A DNA stretch of 42,603 nucleotides from Pseudomonadota bacterium (GTDB lineage Bacteria; Pseudomonadota; Gammaproteobacteria; Pseudomonadales; Moraxellaceae), in the NCBI GenBank assembly GCA_023393635.1, contig JAEWKT010000038.1:1-42603 (forward strand). The letters run 5' to 3'. A model generated the notes under the pieces. The model saw only the letters and a program-made list of their open reading frames with translations. It made no database searches and was not told where the DNA came from. Positions 1 through 8,653 of the stretch are shown here, in pieces. The stretch's first letter is position 1; the number at the start of each line of letters is the position of its first letter. The position numbers and the translations under genes are program-made.

Positions 1-1011
1 GCCCAAAAGCTGCTAGAAATTTTACAACCCGCCAGCAAGCAGCATCCCAGTGTTTATGTGGACTGTTCATTGACGCTGCCTGACAAGTCCAAAATTAGCA
101 AACAACTTATTTTTGCAGGTGAGCAGGCATCCAATATTGTATTTGATTGCAATGGTGCAGAAATTAATGCCACTTATGCCAAGCCATCAATACTGATTAC
201 CTCAAAACGACAGCAAGCGAGCCAGCATCAGGAAGAGCAGTGGCTAGTGCCACATCATATTGTGATAAAAAATGGCAAGATTGTGGGTTCATTGCGGATT
301 CATGGCATGGCAGCCAATGGGGAAGGAGAGCTACTAAAGGCGTCTTCTCATCAGGCTGGGCATACCAAGCGGGCACAGCAAGCAGCACCGCATCATATTG
401 TTTTAGACAAACTGACACTAATGGCCAGACAGCATAATATGCTTTATATTGCGCCTGGCGTGCATCATATTACCTTAAAAAATAGCCAGTTTATGGGGCC
501 AACAGATGGCCTGGCTTTATATCTGGATGCCGAAACCAGTCATAATGTGATTGAAAACAATATATTTAATGTCCACACCAAAACCCGCGAAGTGATAGCA
601 GTTGATGGCTCTGCTTATAATATCATTCGCCACAATAGGTTTGTTCACCCCCAGCATGGTGCAATTTATTTATATCGTAATTGTGGCGAAGGAGGCACAG
701 TACGGCATCAAACTTCTGCGCATAATCAGATCATACAAAATCAGTTTGAGCTGTCCCTTACGGGTAAATTACCTTTAATCTGGCTTGCCTCCAGAAACGG
801 CCATCGAAACTATTGTGATGAAGATAGTGGTTATGTCTTTGGCAGTAGTATTAACGATAAGGATCTGGCCACGCATAATATCGTGAGTCAGAATTTTTTT
901 AATTTTAAAAAATTGCCTAAACTGTATCAATGGACCATGAATATAAAAGAACGGTTAATTCGAATGAATGCACAGCCTAATCAGGTTAGTTCTAATCAGG
1001 TGCATGATTAA
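1..1011 (+). CDS. Right-handed parallel beta-helix protein, 5' partial
   Basis: The frame is open from the first base of the window to the stop at 1009-1011, so the true start lies upstream; the GTG at 58 is only the first internal start-like codon. The protein is built of short repeating strands with N-x-I/F and H-N-x-I/V patterns, such as HHIVIKNGKI, HHITLKNSQF, SHNVIENNIF, YNIIRHNRF, HNQIIQNQF and HNIVSQNFF. This is the periodicity of right-handed beta-helix proteins of the NosD or pectate-lyase-like fold. Such proteins are usually exported and often act on or bind polysaccharides. No catalytic residues could be assigned and the signal peptide, if any, is outside the window. Nothing in the neighbourhood fixes a substrate. 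Fold class is fairly certain; function is unknown. Confidence 0.75.
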   Translation, partial: AQKLLEILQPASKQHPSVYVDCSLTLPDKSKISKQLIFAGEQASNIVFDCNGAEINATYAKPSILITSKRQQASQHQEEQWLVPHHIVIKNGKIVGSLRIHGMAANGEGELLKASSHQAGHTKRAQQAAPHHIVLDKLTLMARQHNMLYIAPGVHHITLKNSQFMGPTDGLALYLDAETSHNVIENNIFNVHTKTREVIAVDGSAYNIIRHNRFVHPQHGAIYLYRNCGEGGTVRHQTSAHNQIIQNQFELSLTGKLPLIWLASRNGHRNYCDEDSGYVFGSSINDKDLATHNIVSQNFFNFKKLPKLYQWTMNIKERLIRMNAQPNQVSSNQVHD

Positions 1012-1182
1012 AATCAAACTACATGCATCTTAGACGTAAAAGGGTTAAAGCAAAGCTAATAAATGGTTTGATAAAACTATTAAAAGGTTAATTTGTAATC
1101 CTGTGCCCCGAATGTTTGTTAGGGATACTGTTTAAAGCAATCGTTGGTTAAACTAGTCGCTTGCGTCACTATGAGATGAAAC

Positions 1183-2103
1183 ATGGCCACCAGCCCTTCA
1201 ACTGTAAAACAACCTGCTTATATTTATTTACTGCCAGTGGCTGCGGTTTTAATCTGGTCAGTTAACGTGGTCATTACTCGCGTGGCTATTGATGTCATTT
1301 CTCCCTTAAGTATTAGTTTTTATCGCTGGTTTTTTGCCTTACTTATTTTAACCCCGATATTGTTGCCGCAAGTGTGGCGGCAGCGGCAAACCGTGCGTCA
1401 ATATTTACCCAAACTTGCTGTATTGGGTTTGTTTGGTATGGTGATTTATCAGGGTCTGGCCTATGTGGCTGCCCATAGCACCACTGCTACCAATATGGGC
1501 ATTATTAATGGCCTTATTCCTTTAGTAACCATTGTGGTTGCCAGTTTTTTACTCAAAGAAAAACCCAGCCGTTTTGCCATTGCAGGGGGCTTATTGTCAT
1601 TGTTGGGCCTGGCAGTACTGATTGGTCAGGGCAACCCTGCCAATATATTAAGTGGTGATATTCACCACGGTGATGGATTAATGCTACTGGCGGTCATTGG
1701 CTATGCTTGCTATGGCGTGTTGCTTAGACGCTGGCAAATACCCCTAAGCACGTGGAGCAGCGTGTATGTGCAAATTTTCTTTGGGGCATTATTTCAATTA
1801 CCATTGGTGATGTATGCTGGATTTTCGCCAATTAGCTTGCAAAATGGCTGGATTATTTTTTTCTCTTGCGTATTTCCCTCTATTTTGGCACCGTTTTTAT
1901 GGATGAAAGCCATTGCTGCCATGGGGCCAAGCAGAACCAGTATTTTTATGAATTTATTGCCCGTATTTACTGCGCTAATTGCTATATTTTATTTGGGCGA
2001 GATATGGCGAAATTACCATACGCTGGGCGGTTTGCTGGCTTTAAGCGGGGTGATATTGGCGCAAGTTAAACCTAAAAAATTAGCGTTAAAGTATGGTAAA
2101 TAA
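1183..2103 (+). CDS. EamA/DMT family transporter
   Basis: This is a 306-residue, strongly hydrophobic protein with about ten predicted membrane helices, the normal size of the drug/metabolite transporter superfamily. Two EamA-type repeats of five helices can be seen. The first contains the typical SFYRWFFALLIL and TTATNMGIINGLIPL stretches; the second ends with LLPVFTALIAIFYLGE and a short basic tail (KPKKLALKYGK). Members export or import small metabolites such as amino acids across the inner membrane, but the substrate cannot be read from sequence. The gene stands alone, with a 170-bp upstream gap and a convergent neighbour downstream. The ATG at 1183 is preceded by a weak GAGATGAAAC ribosome binding region. 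Confidence 0.88.
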   Translation: MATSPSTVKQPAYIYLLPVAAVLIWSVNVVITRVAIDVISPLSISFYRWFFALLILTPILLPQVWRQRQTVRQYLPKLAVLGLFGMVIYQGLAYVAAHSTTATNMGIINGLIPLVTIVVASFLLKEKPSRFAIAGGLLSLLGLAVLIGQGNPANILSGDIHHGDGLMLLAVIGYACYGVLLRRWQIPLSTWSSVYVQIFFGALFQLPLVMYAGFSPISLQNGWIIFFSCVFPSILAPFLWMKAIAAMGPSRTSIFMNLLPVFTALIAIFYLGEIWRNYHTLGGLLALSGVILAQVKPKKLALKYGK

Positions 2104-2172
2104 AGGCTAAAATCCAAAAGATCAGCGTGGTTTTTAATTCAACGGATACGCGCAATTTACGCTTTTGCGCAT

Positions 2173-2397
2173 TTAAGTCACCACTAACTGCTGGCCTGCA
2201 AAACTCACAATTTGTCCGCGGATAATTTTACAACGTTTGCGGGTTTCAATATGCCCGTCCACTGTGACCAACCCTTGCTCAATTGCAGTTTTTGCTGCGC
2301 CGCCACTGTCACACCAGCCCTCTATTTTTAACAAGTCACACAGGGCAATATACGCATGCTCATCAAGATTAAACTGGTTCATAAATTTGGGATCCAT
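2173..2397 (-). CDS. Small S4-domain RNA-binding protein (YbcJ-like)
   Basis: This 74-residue protein is a single S4 RNA-binding fold, like E. coli YbcJ. The core reads LCDLLKIEGWCDSGGAAKTAIEQG, then LVTVDGHIETRKRCKI, RGQIVSFAG and a final beta strand. The motif of a Gly-rich turn followed by G-x-V-x-V-[DN]-G-x-x-E-x-R-[RK] is diagnostic of stand-alone S4 proteins. The family binds structured RNA, probably ribosomal, but its exact job is unknown. The first ATG at 2397 lacks a good ribosome binding site; an internal ATG at 2382 (MNQFNLDEH) is an equally possible start. The stop lies 23 bp from the next minus-strand gene's upstream neighbour, so it may be read through from the lipoprotein gene at 3037. 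Confidence 0.85.
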   Translation of the reverse strand: MDPKFMNQFNLDEHAYIALCDLLKIEGWCDSGGAAKTAIEQGLVTVDGHIETRKRCKIIRGQIVSFAGQQLVVT

Positions 2398-2419
2398 GGG
2401 TTAAAAACGACGCTGCACC

Positions 2420-3037
2420 CTAATCAGTAGGCGTTGGGGCTTGGAGTTTTTGCGGTGTTGTTTGTGGGCTTGCGCTGGTATCAGTATGAAGATAATACTT
2501 TGCGCCCAGTGAGGACACAATGAGCTTGGCATCAAATTCTTCATTTTGTGCAGAGGGGGTATTTGAGCATTTAATGGTGTAGCTCACATCCACGGGATCA
2601 AGGTTATATACGGTAGCGTGATAAAACGGGTCATTCCAGCCCTGATTATAGTAAGGCCAGCGTGAGCGATATGGTCCATACCACGGGGAACCAGAAAATG
2701 CATCAGGATAGATCACGGTACGACGGGTAGGCGGTGCTTTGGTTTCATTTAAGACATAAAAATAACGATAACCTGCATCTAGCGTGGTTTTGGCTGCCTT
2801 GAGTAATGCAATTTCTTCAGCAGTACCCTGACTCATGTTGGGATCGCCTATAAAGCGAATGCGAAAAATAGCGGTGTTGAGCTGGTATTGTTCAAACTGG
2901 CCTAAATTGGCAAAGGTAGGTGGCTGTTTGGGCGTGGTGGCACAGCCGCTGATTAATCCTGCAACTAGCAGACCTGTGCCCCAAAGCAACGGCCGTAAAT
3001 AAGAGTGACTGAAGGATTTGTGCATGATTTTGTGCAT
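2420..3037 (-). CDS. CC0125/CC1285-type lipoprotein
   Basis: This 205-residue protein begins with a basic and hydrophobic signal peptide ending in the lipobox ISGC (Cys at about residue 32), so it should be lipid-anchored in the envelope. The mature part has the pattern F-R-I-R-F-x-G-[DN]-x-x-x-S followed by ALLKAAKTTLDAGYRYFYVLNE, the signature of the CC0125/CC1285 lipoprotein family of unknown function. A Pro/Tyr/Trp-rich loop (SGSPWYGPYRSRWPYYNQG) follows, then a strand and a Pro/Thr-rich tail. An internal Met at residue 5 is an alternative start. The S4-domain gene lies 22 bp downstream on the same strand, so the two may form one transcript. Family membership is moderately sure; the role is unknown. 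Confidence 0.75.
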   Translation of the reverse strand: MHKIMHKSFSHSYLRPLLWGTGLLVAGLISGCATTPKQPPTFANLGQFEQYQLNTAIFRIRFIGDPNMSQGTAEEIALLKAAKTTLDAGYRYFYVLNETKAPPTRRTVIYPDAFSGSPWYGPYRSRWPYYNQGWNDPFYHATVYNLDPVDVSYTIKCSNTPSAQNEEFDAKLIVSSLGAKYYLHTDTSASPQTTPQKLQAPTPTD

Positions 3038-3181
3038 GACGCTGCCTGCCTGATCAATGAAGCTGATAAATTGAGTATAAAGCAGATACTGACTAAATCA
3101 TGAGCGAATGTAATAGATCCTGTATCGAATTGAATGAAGCGGTTAAGACGTTAAAGGCTGCTATCGGAAGTCTTAACGCAT

Positions 3182-3721
3182 TTAAAACCCGCTATTGGGT
3201 TGTTTTAAAAACTCAATTTCCTCAGCGGTAGAGATGCGTCCTAATGCCTGATTACGATGCGGATAGCGCCCAAAACGCTCAATAATGGCTTTGTGCAGTT
3301 TTTCAAAATGCAGGTTGTTCTCGTTGCCTAGCGCGGTAAATAAAGCCAGCGCAGTGTGATGAATTTTTTTAGATTCGCTGTGCATATACGGCATATATAA
3401 AAATGCACGTTGTTCAGGTACGAGCTGCTGGTCAAGCTGTTGTTGCACCGCTTCTTGTGCCAACACCAGTGCCATTGAATCATAAGCAAAGGCAGCAGCC
3501 TGATTACGGTATAAATTACGTGAAAACTGATCAATGATAATAATTTCTGCCAGACGTCCCTGGGCATCCACACGCCATTCACTAAGCTCACCTGCCACAG
3601 CAGCGGCATGTAACTGACCAAACTGCTGCTGAATTTTTTGATCAAAGGCATCATTTTGGGCAAACCATAATTCAGGCGTTGTTTGCTTGAACCAGAAATC
3701 TAACACATCATCTTTGGACAT
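3182..3721 (-). CDS. DUF924 family protein
   Basis: This 179-residue soluble protein opens with DVLDFWF and has the core E-I-I-I-I-D-Q-F-S-R-N-L-[YF]-R at about residues 60-73, then FLYMPYMHSE and RFGRYPHRNQALGR. These are the conserved blocks of the DUF924 (YPO3233-like) family, an alpha-helical TPR-like fold. The family is widespread in Gammaproteobacteria and has no established biochemical function. The length is typical. The gene is followed, on its own strand, by the lipoprotein gene after a 144-bp gap that contains an inverted repeat (3142-3177), so it is probably transcribed separately. Identification is strong by motif; function cannot be given. Confidence 0.88.
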   Translation of the reverse strand: MSKDDVLDFWFKQTTPELWFAQNDAFDQKIQQQFGQLHAAAVAGELSEWRVDAQGRLAEIIIIDQFSRNLYRNQAAAFAYDSMALVLAQEAVQQQLDQQLVPEQRAFLYMPYMHSESKKIHHTALALFTALGNENNLHFEKLHKAIIERFGRYPHRNQALGRISTAEEIEFLKQPNSGF

Positions 3722-3950
3722 TTGTTGAACTATTTTTTAATGGCAATACAATGAATATAAGGTCTGAGCTGCTAAAAACTAAGCTAAAAGTTGTTTGTTT
3801 TATGATTCTTTAAGAAAAAAACCAAAATAAGCGTCATTTTCACATCAAAGCTCATGCCTTTTATGCCAATTAAGGGCAAAATCACCCTATGTTAGTGTGT
3901 TGTTATCGCCACATGCATCAGTGCTGTTGCTTGCCCAGAGAGTAAAATGA

Positions 3951-5531
3951 ATGCGTAATTCCGAGTTATTAGCCCAGTTTAGTTTGCCTGACTGGTTGTC
4001 CCCCAAGCATTTGCAGGGTATGCAGCGTGGCATTGAAAAAGAATCCCTACGCATGCAAGCCAATGGCTATTTGTCCCAAACGCCACATCCACACGCATTA
4101 GGGGCGGCACTGACCCATCCGCATATCACCACTGATTATTCAGAAGCACTGATGGAATTGATTACGCCGCCCATGGCGCATCCGCAACAAGCGCTGGATT
4201 TTTTACGGGATTTGCATGTCAGCGTGCAGCAAAATTTACCTGAGGGCGAAACATTGTGGCCAATGTCCATGCCTTGCATGCTGGATAACAATGAAAACAA
4301 TATTCCATTGGCACAGTATGGCAGCTCTAATTTGGGCAAATTTAAGACTTTGTATCGGCATGGTTTAGGGGTACGTTATGGTCGCCGTATGCAGACTATT
4401 GCAGGCATACATTATAATATTTCTTTTCCCGATCAGCTCTTTGCCACATGGCAACAACAAACGACCACACCTGCTGAGTTACAACAATTAAGCCTGCAAG
4501 ATTATCGCAGCACACGTTATTTTGGCTTGATTCGCAATTTTTTACGCTTATCACCATTGGTGGTGTATCTATTAGGGGCAAGTCCTTCGGTCTGCGCCTG
4601 TTTTTTATCGGGTCGGCAGCATCATTTGCAACCGCTGGTACGTGGCACGATGTATCTGCCAGATGCAACAGCCTTGCGCATGGGTAAGCTGGGTTATCAA
4701 AATAGCGCGCAACGACAACTGGGGATTCATTACAACAGTATGCAAGGGTATTTGGCGGGAATTGGCAAAGCCACCCATACCGCCTATGCTGACTTTACCG
4801 CGCTTGGCTTAGATGATCTTCAAGGGCAGCCCATACAAATTAATGACCATGTGCTGCAAATTGAAAATGAATACTATAGCCCAATACGTCCCAAGCAAAT
4901 TCCAAAAGATAATGAAACACCAGCTCAGGCTCTGGATAAGCGTGGGGTAGCGTATATTGAATTAAGGGCAGTGGATATTAATCCATACAGTGATATTGGT
5001 ATTGATTTAAGCACGGCTTGCTTTTTGGAGGTACTTGCGTTGTATAGTTTATTGCAAGACAGCCCTGAAATTGACGCAAGCGAGCAAGATAATATTGATG
5101 CCAATTTGGCTAAAATTGTGGATCATGGCCGAAAAAGTAACGTGATGATTAATACCTTGGCAGGCGAGCAACACTTTAAAACCTGGGCGCGCGCACAGCT
5201 TGAGCAAATGCAAGCAGTGGCTAAAGTACTTGATCAATCAGGGCCGCAGCCCATTTATCAACAATCATTGCAAGTAATGGGCAAACGGCTGGAACATGTT
5301 GAGCAGGCGTTGTCAGCACAAGTGTTGAGCGATACTGTTGCTGCGGGTGGTTCATGGCATTTTGGTCATACCCTGGCCAGTAAATACGCTGCCCAGCACA
5401 CCGCACAACAGCTCAGTGCAGATACCCAGCAGTATTTTCAGCATACCGTGGCGCAGTCATTACAGGCACAGCAGCAGTTAGAGCAACAAAGCCAGCCTGA
5501 TTTTAAAAGCTATCTTGCGCGTTATCGTTAA
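3951..5531 (+). CDS. gshA: Glutamate-cysteine ligase
   Basis: GshA joins L-glutamate and L-cysteine in an ATP-dependent reaction, the first and rate-setting step of glutathione synthesis in the cytoplasm. At 526 residues it matches the proteobacterial class I enzyme. Visible blocks include GMQRGIEKESLRM near the N-terminus, TDYSEALMELITPP, MYLPDATALRMGKLGYQN, then YYSPIRPKQ and GVAYIELRAVDINPYSDIGI, which form the ATP- and substrate-binding site of the family. The start ATG follows an AGAG element by about ten bases. dsbB lies 41 bp downstream with its own ribosome binding site, so the two thiol-linked genes are probably co-transcribed. Identification is very secure. Confidence 0.96.
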   Translation: MRNSELLAQFSLPDWLSPKHLQGMQRGIEKESLRMQANGYLSQTPHPHALGAALTHPHITTDYSEALMELITPPMAHPQQALDFLRDLHVSVQQNLPEGETLWPMSMPCMLDNNENNIPLAQYGSSNLGKFKTLYRHGLGVRYGRRMQTIAGIHYNISFPDQLFATWQQQTTTPAELQQLSLQDYRSTRYFGLIRNFLRLSPLVVYLLGASPSVCACFLSGRQHHLQPLVRGTMYLPDATALRMGKLGYQNSAQRQLGIHYNSMQGYLAGIGKATHTAYADFTALGLDDLQGQPIQINDHVLQIENEYYSPIRPKQIPKDNETPAQALDKRGVAYIELRAVDINPYSDIGIDLSTACFLEVLALYSLLQDSPEIDASEQDNIDANLAKIVDHGRKSNVMINTLAGEQHFKTWARAQLEQMQAVAKVLDQSGPQPIYQQSLQVMGKRLEHVEQALSAQVLSDTVAAGGSWHFGHTLASKYAAQHTAQQLSADTQQYFQHTVAQSLQAQQQLEQQSQPDFKSYLARYR

Positions 5532-5572
5532 AATCATACACTATTAACACCCATGCAACAGGAGCATCTCGC

Positions 5573-6085
5573 ATGATGTTAGCCTATCGGCAAATGAACG
5601 TATTGTTATTTCTGGCCAGTGTGGCTGGAATGGCGTTTGCTTTATATTTGCAATATTACCAACACCTTGAACCGTGTCCTTTATGTATTTTCCAGCGTAT
5701 TGGCCTCATGGGTATGGGTATATTGACACTGATTGCTGCCATTCATAATCCTTTAACAACTTGGCTTAGACGCACCTACACCATTTTGGCAACTCTGGCT
5801 ATTGGCTGGTCGGTGGCGGTGGCAGGGCGTCATGTGTGGTTGCAGCACTTGCCAGCTGATGAAGTACCTGCCTGTGGCCCGGGTCTTGATTATTGGCTAG
5901 AGACTTTTCCCCTAAAAGACGTGGTACAAAAAGTATTACATGGCTCTGGTGAATGCGCCACCGTGGACTGGACGTTTTTGGGGTTGTCGCTACCAACACT
6001 ATCGCTCTGTTTCTTTAGTATCTTGTTATTGATTAACTTATTTTTACTCATTCGTCCGCATCATGTGATAGGGATGAAAAAATAA
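5573..6085 (+). CDS. dsbB: Disulfide bond formation protein B
   Basis: DsbB is the inner-membrane quinone reductase that reoxidises periplasmic DsbA. The 170-residue protein shows four hydrophobic segments, the CPLC redox pair at residues 35-38 in the first periplasmic loop, and a second Cys pair at about 101 (VPACGPG) and 128 (GECAT) in the second loop, as required for electron relay to ubiquinone. The start is supported by CAGGAG at 5559-5564; two adjacent ATG codons (5573 and 5576) leave a one-residue ambiguity. It follows gshA by 41 bp. A strong minus-strand terminator separates it from the convergent lipase-like gene. Confidence 0.95.
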   Translation: MMLAYRQMNVLLFLASVAGMAFALYLQYYQHLEPCPLCIFQRIGLMGMGILTLIAAIHNPLTTWLRRTYTILATLAIGWSVAVAGRHVWLQHLPADEVPACGPGLDYWLETFPLKDVVQKVLHGSGECATVDWTFLGLSLPTLSLCFFSILLLINLFLLIRPHHVIGMKK

Positions 6086-6143
6086 TTCTAAACAACATCC
6101 ATAAAACCAGCTTATCAAATTGGCATATTAAATCAGGCGTATC

Positions 6144-6181
6144 AAAAAGGGCTGGGCTCTGTAGTGTCCAGAACCCAGCCC
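6144..6181 (-). terminator. Rho-independent terminator of the lipase-like gene
   Basis: A 13-bp stem with one mismatch (arms 6149-6161 and 6169-6181, GC-rich GGGCTGGG core) is followed on the minus strand by five T (6144-6148). It lies between the stops of dsbB and the convergent hydrolase gene and fits termination of the latter; it may also stop dsbB transcripts weakly. Confidence 0.82.
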
Positions 6182-6256
6182 TAAATCGCTGTTTAATTCA
6201 TCCTCTTGCTTTAACGCAGTCAAATCAACTAGCGTTTTTCTTACAGCAGAGCAAAA

Positions 6257-7558
6257 TTAATTGGCCATCACATCAACCGACTGACCCACCTCATGGGTGC
6301 AAACTGGCGCAGGATACAGCCATGCGATAATTTGCTCACGTACTTTGGGATGATATTGAATTTCAAAGTGATTTAAGCCATAAAATACAGCTTTACGTTC
6401 TTCTGGCACGTTTAAGTTAAATTGTGGATGGGGATGCTCACCCAGGGCACTTTTTACACTGACCAAGTAATCGCCCAAGGCCTCTAAGGTTTTTGAGCTG
6501 GACGACTGGCGTTCTAGCGTGCCTGCCACCAGATAGGTTTTGACACGAGAAGGCAGTGGGGCTGGCTTGCGGCAATCATCCATTTGGCCAATACGGGCTT
6601 CAAGGTGTTCCCAGTCGTCATCACGTACACTGCCATGGCGTAAGTCAATAATACCTGCACTGCGTAAATTGGCTAGCTGTGCAATCACACTGGCAAAACG
6701 AACCTGGCCTACTTTTTCTTGTACCATAAAGCCTAGACGCTCTAATACCGCGCCGTGATGAGGTGAACCGATACATACCAAGTGATCAACATAATTGATC
6801 CATTCATGCGCACTTTGTTTGCCATAAAATAAAGCACTGCGTGATACCAGACCACCCATGCTATGACCAATCAGGTCGATATGGCGGATGCCTGGATTTT
6901 TTAGAACCAGTTCTTCTATGACATTGGCCAGCGTGCGGCCATTGGAAGAAATATGGCGCCCTGTATTGTAGTTAAGATATAACACTGTGGTACGTGGCTG
7001 ATGATACAGGATATGCTCACCCAGGCCATTACTTTCACCTGGTCCCCAGCTCAAGTGATTCATGCATAAGCCATGCGCTAAAATCACCACACGGCCTGAT
7101 AATTGGCCTTGCTGTGGCTGCTCACCATCACGGTCATACAGAATCATGGGCAGCGCAAGCGGATTATGGCTTTGCAGCATATGATCGCCCAGTACCCCAT
7201 TTAAGGCATTGGCAACAAAATGCATAAGTGGCGTCAACGGCTTTTCATGTAATACGGGGAAATAACGGTTTAAACCACGCAAACTCACCGCCAGACCTTT
7301 ACCGTATTGTTTCATCACCTGTTGTGACGCCGCATAAATACGCTTGGTAACGCCATTGTCCCAAATAAAATTGGCTTGCTTGGGGGTAAATGAGAAAACC
7401 TGTAAAAAGATTTGGCGGTGAATTTCCTGCACTACTTCTGCAACACCGCTAACACTAGAGGTGGCTAATTGCGATAAGCCTTCTAAAAAATCTGCCTGTG
7501 ACGGAGGACTACGATCAAATCTGCAATAATTTTCATGTAGTGGGGTTAGGCTTGGCAT
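6257..7558 (-). CDS. Lipase/esterase-like alpha/beta hydrolase
   Basis: This 433-residue protein has a central alpha/beta hydrolase fold. The oxyanion-hole strand is VVILAHGLCMNHLSW, the nucleophile elbow is GHSMGGLVSRSALFYG (Ser at about 232), and a plausible catalytic His sits in YGLNHFEIQYHP near the C-terminus. The S-M-G-G-L-V-[SA]-R elbow resembles PGAP1-like and true lipases. There is no signal peptide; the first ~100 residues are a helical region without an assigned domain, so the enzyme is probably cytoplasmic or membrane-associated. The start follows a strong GGAGGAG ribosome binding site on the minus strand. It has an isolated position, a strong terminator and a promoter region with an iterated 15-bp motif, so it is likely a regulated single-gene unit. 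Substrate unknown. Confidence 0.85.
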   Translation of the reverse strand: MPSLTPLHENYCRFDRSPPSQADFLEGLSQLATSSVSGVAEVVQEIHRQIFLQVFSFTPKQANFIWDNGVTKRIYAASQQVMKQYGKGLAVSLRGLNRYFPVLHEKPLTPLMHFVANALNGVLGDHMLQSHNPLALPMILYDRDGEQPQQGQLSGRVVILAHGLCMNHLSWGPGESNGLGEHILYHQPRTTVLYLNYNTGRHISSNGRTLANVIEELVLKNPGIRHIDLIGHSMGGLVSRSALFYGKQSAHEWINYVDHLVCIGSPHHGAVLERLGFMVQEKVGQVRFASVIAQLANLRSAGIIDLRHGSVRDDDWEHLEARIGQMDDCRKPAPLPSRVKTYLVAGTLERQSSSSKTLEALGDYLVSVKSALGEHPHPQFNLNVPEERKAVFYGLNHFEIQYHPKVREQIIAWLYPAPVCTHEVGQSVDVMAN

Positions 7559-8001
7559 GATGTTGACTCCTCCATTTGCTTACTCAATCGACAGGTAAAT
7601 TGACGGTTTGAGTATTAGGTCACTCCCAAGTGACACAACTTCACAAGCTGTTACATAGTATTTACGCTTCATTACTCGAACTGTCAATGACCTAGGGCCT
7701 TTATGATTGGCAAAAGTGCTCATTAATTGAATAAGGGCAAGGTGTTTGATAATCGGTGAAATTAATAATTAGCTTAGGTATAACCTATTGTTGCGCCATG
7801 CATGTAAAAAGATGTGTCAGATTTTAAGTGGCTGCGTGACAGATAAAGTAAGTGTTTACATAACTTAGCTGAACTACCGTAAAGCAAATTACTGAGTAAA
7901 TTTAATCCTACACAAGGTCATAGACTTGCGTAGAGAATTAACACAGGTACAATTTGATCCTCTCCTTTGCGTTTTTGTTTTTTAAACACTGAAAAAATCT
8001 T
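7559..8001. other. Divergent intergenic region between hydrolase gene and yqiA
   Basis: This 443-bp stretch has no convincing gene. It holds the promoter of the minus-strand hydrolase gene, including three copies of a 15-bp motif (7581-7687) and a perfect dyad GTCACT-N4-AGTGAC at 7619-7634. The yqiA-proximal half (about 7700-8001) is AT-rich and presumably carries the yqiA-parE promoter, but I could not pick a clear -35/-10 pair. Confidence 0.6.
7581..7687. promoter_or_regulatory. Iterated operator-like motif upstream of the hydrolase gene
   Basis: A motif close to TACTCAAACNGTCAA occurs three times: plus-strand copies at 7581-7595 (TACTCAATCGACAGG, weakest) and 7673-7687 (TACTCGAACTGTCAA), and a minus-strand copy at 7600-7614. 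A separate perfect dyad GTCACT-CCCA-AGTGAC lies at 7619-7634 between them. Repeated oriented sites 23 to 130 bp upstream of the minus-strand ATG suggest a dedicated transcriptional regulator; the regulator is unknown. Confidence 0.45.
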
Positions 8002-8583
8002 ATGCAGCTTATTTATATTCATGGCTTAAACAGCGATGCAAGCTCGACCAAAGGTCAGATGCTGCAAGACTGGTGTGCTGCCAATCGTCCTGAAATCAAG
8101 GTGATTCGGCCTGACTTGAACCTACCGCCACAGCAGGTGATGGCGCTTTTGCAGCAGGTCATTGCTGATGATCCGCACACAGGTTTGGTGGGCAGCAGCC
8201 TGGGCGGGTTTTATGCGACAGCTTGCGTCGCACAGCATGGCGTTAGGGCTGTTCTGGTAAACCCTTCTGTGCGACCATTTGAACGTTTCCAGCGCTTCTT
8301 TGCCACGGGTGCCACCGAATATGTGACTGAAACGGGCTGGCATGTTACGCCCGATCAGCTTGATGATTTAAAAAACCTGTTTCGTCCATTGCCGCCTTAT
8401 CCTGATAAAATTCTGGTATTGCTTAAAAAAGGCGATGAGGTGCTGGATTATCGCGAGGCAGAAAATTATTTTAGTCAGGATCATGCCCAAAGCGCACTGA
8501 TTATTGAGCCTGGTGGCGATCATTTTATGCATGACATGGATACTAAAATTCCACTCATGATTAACTTTTTATTTGACCGCTAG
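8002..8583 (+). CDS. yqiA: YqiA family esterase
   Basis: This 193-residue alpha/beta hydrolase matches the YqiA esterase family. It begins with LIYIHGLNSDASSTKGQ (oxyanion region), has the nucleophile elbow GSSLGGFYAT (Ser at about 74), the acid in VLLKKGDEVLDYREA and the catalytic His in PGGDHFMHDMD. YqiA of E. coli hydrolyses short acyl esters and palmitoyl-CoA in vitro. The gene immediately upstream of parE is the usual gammaproteobacterial arrangement; the gap to parE is 70 bp, so both are likely one transcript. Start context is poor (no clear Shine-Dalgarno before the ATG), but no alternative start nearby is better. Confidence 0.92.
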   Translation: MQLIYIHGLNSDASSTKGQMLQDWCAANRPEIKVIRPDLNLPPQQVMALLQQVIADDPHTGLVGSSLGGFYATACVAQHGVRAVLVNPSVRPFERFQRFFATGATEYVTETGWHVTPDQLDDLKNLFRPLPPYPDKILVLLKKGDEVLDYREAENYFSQDHAQSALIIEPGGDHFMHDMDTKIPLMINFLFDR

Positions 8584-8653
8584 AATAAAAATTTTGTTGC
8601 ATCATCAGGCCATGATCATTTCATTTATGCCCTTAAAATAGGATTAAACCATA

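Noticed and set aside
2150..2170. GCGCAA/TTGCGC hairpin between the EamA and S4 genes
   Set aside because: Short stem and no T run; it could be chance.
3142..3177. Inverted repeat GTTAAGAC/GTCTTAAC between the DUF924 and lipoprotein genes
   Set aside because: The stem is perfect for 8 bp, but the loop is 20 bases and no T run follows on either strand, so a terminator call is not supported.
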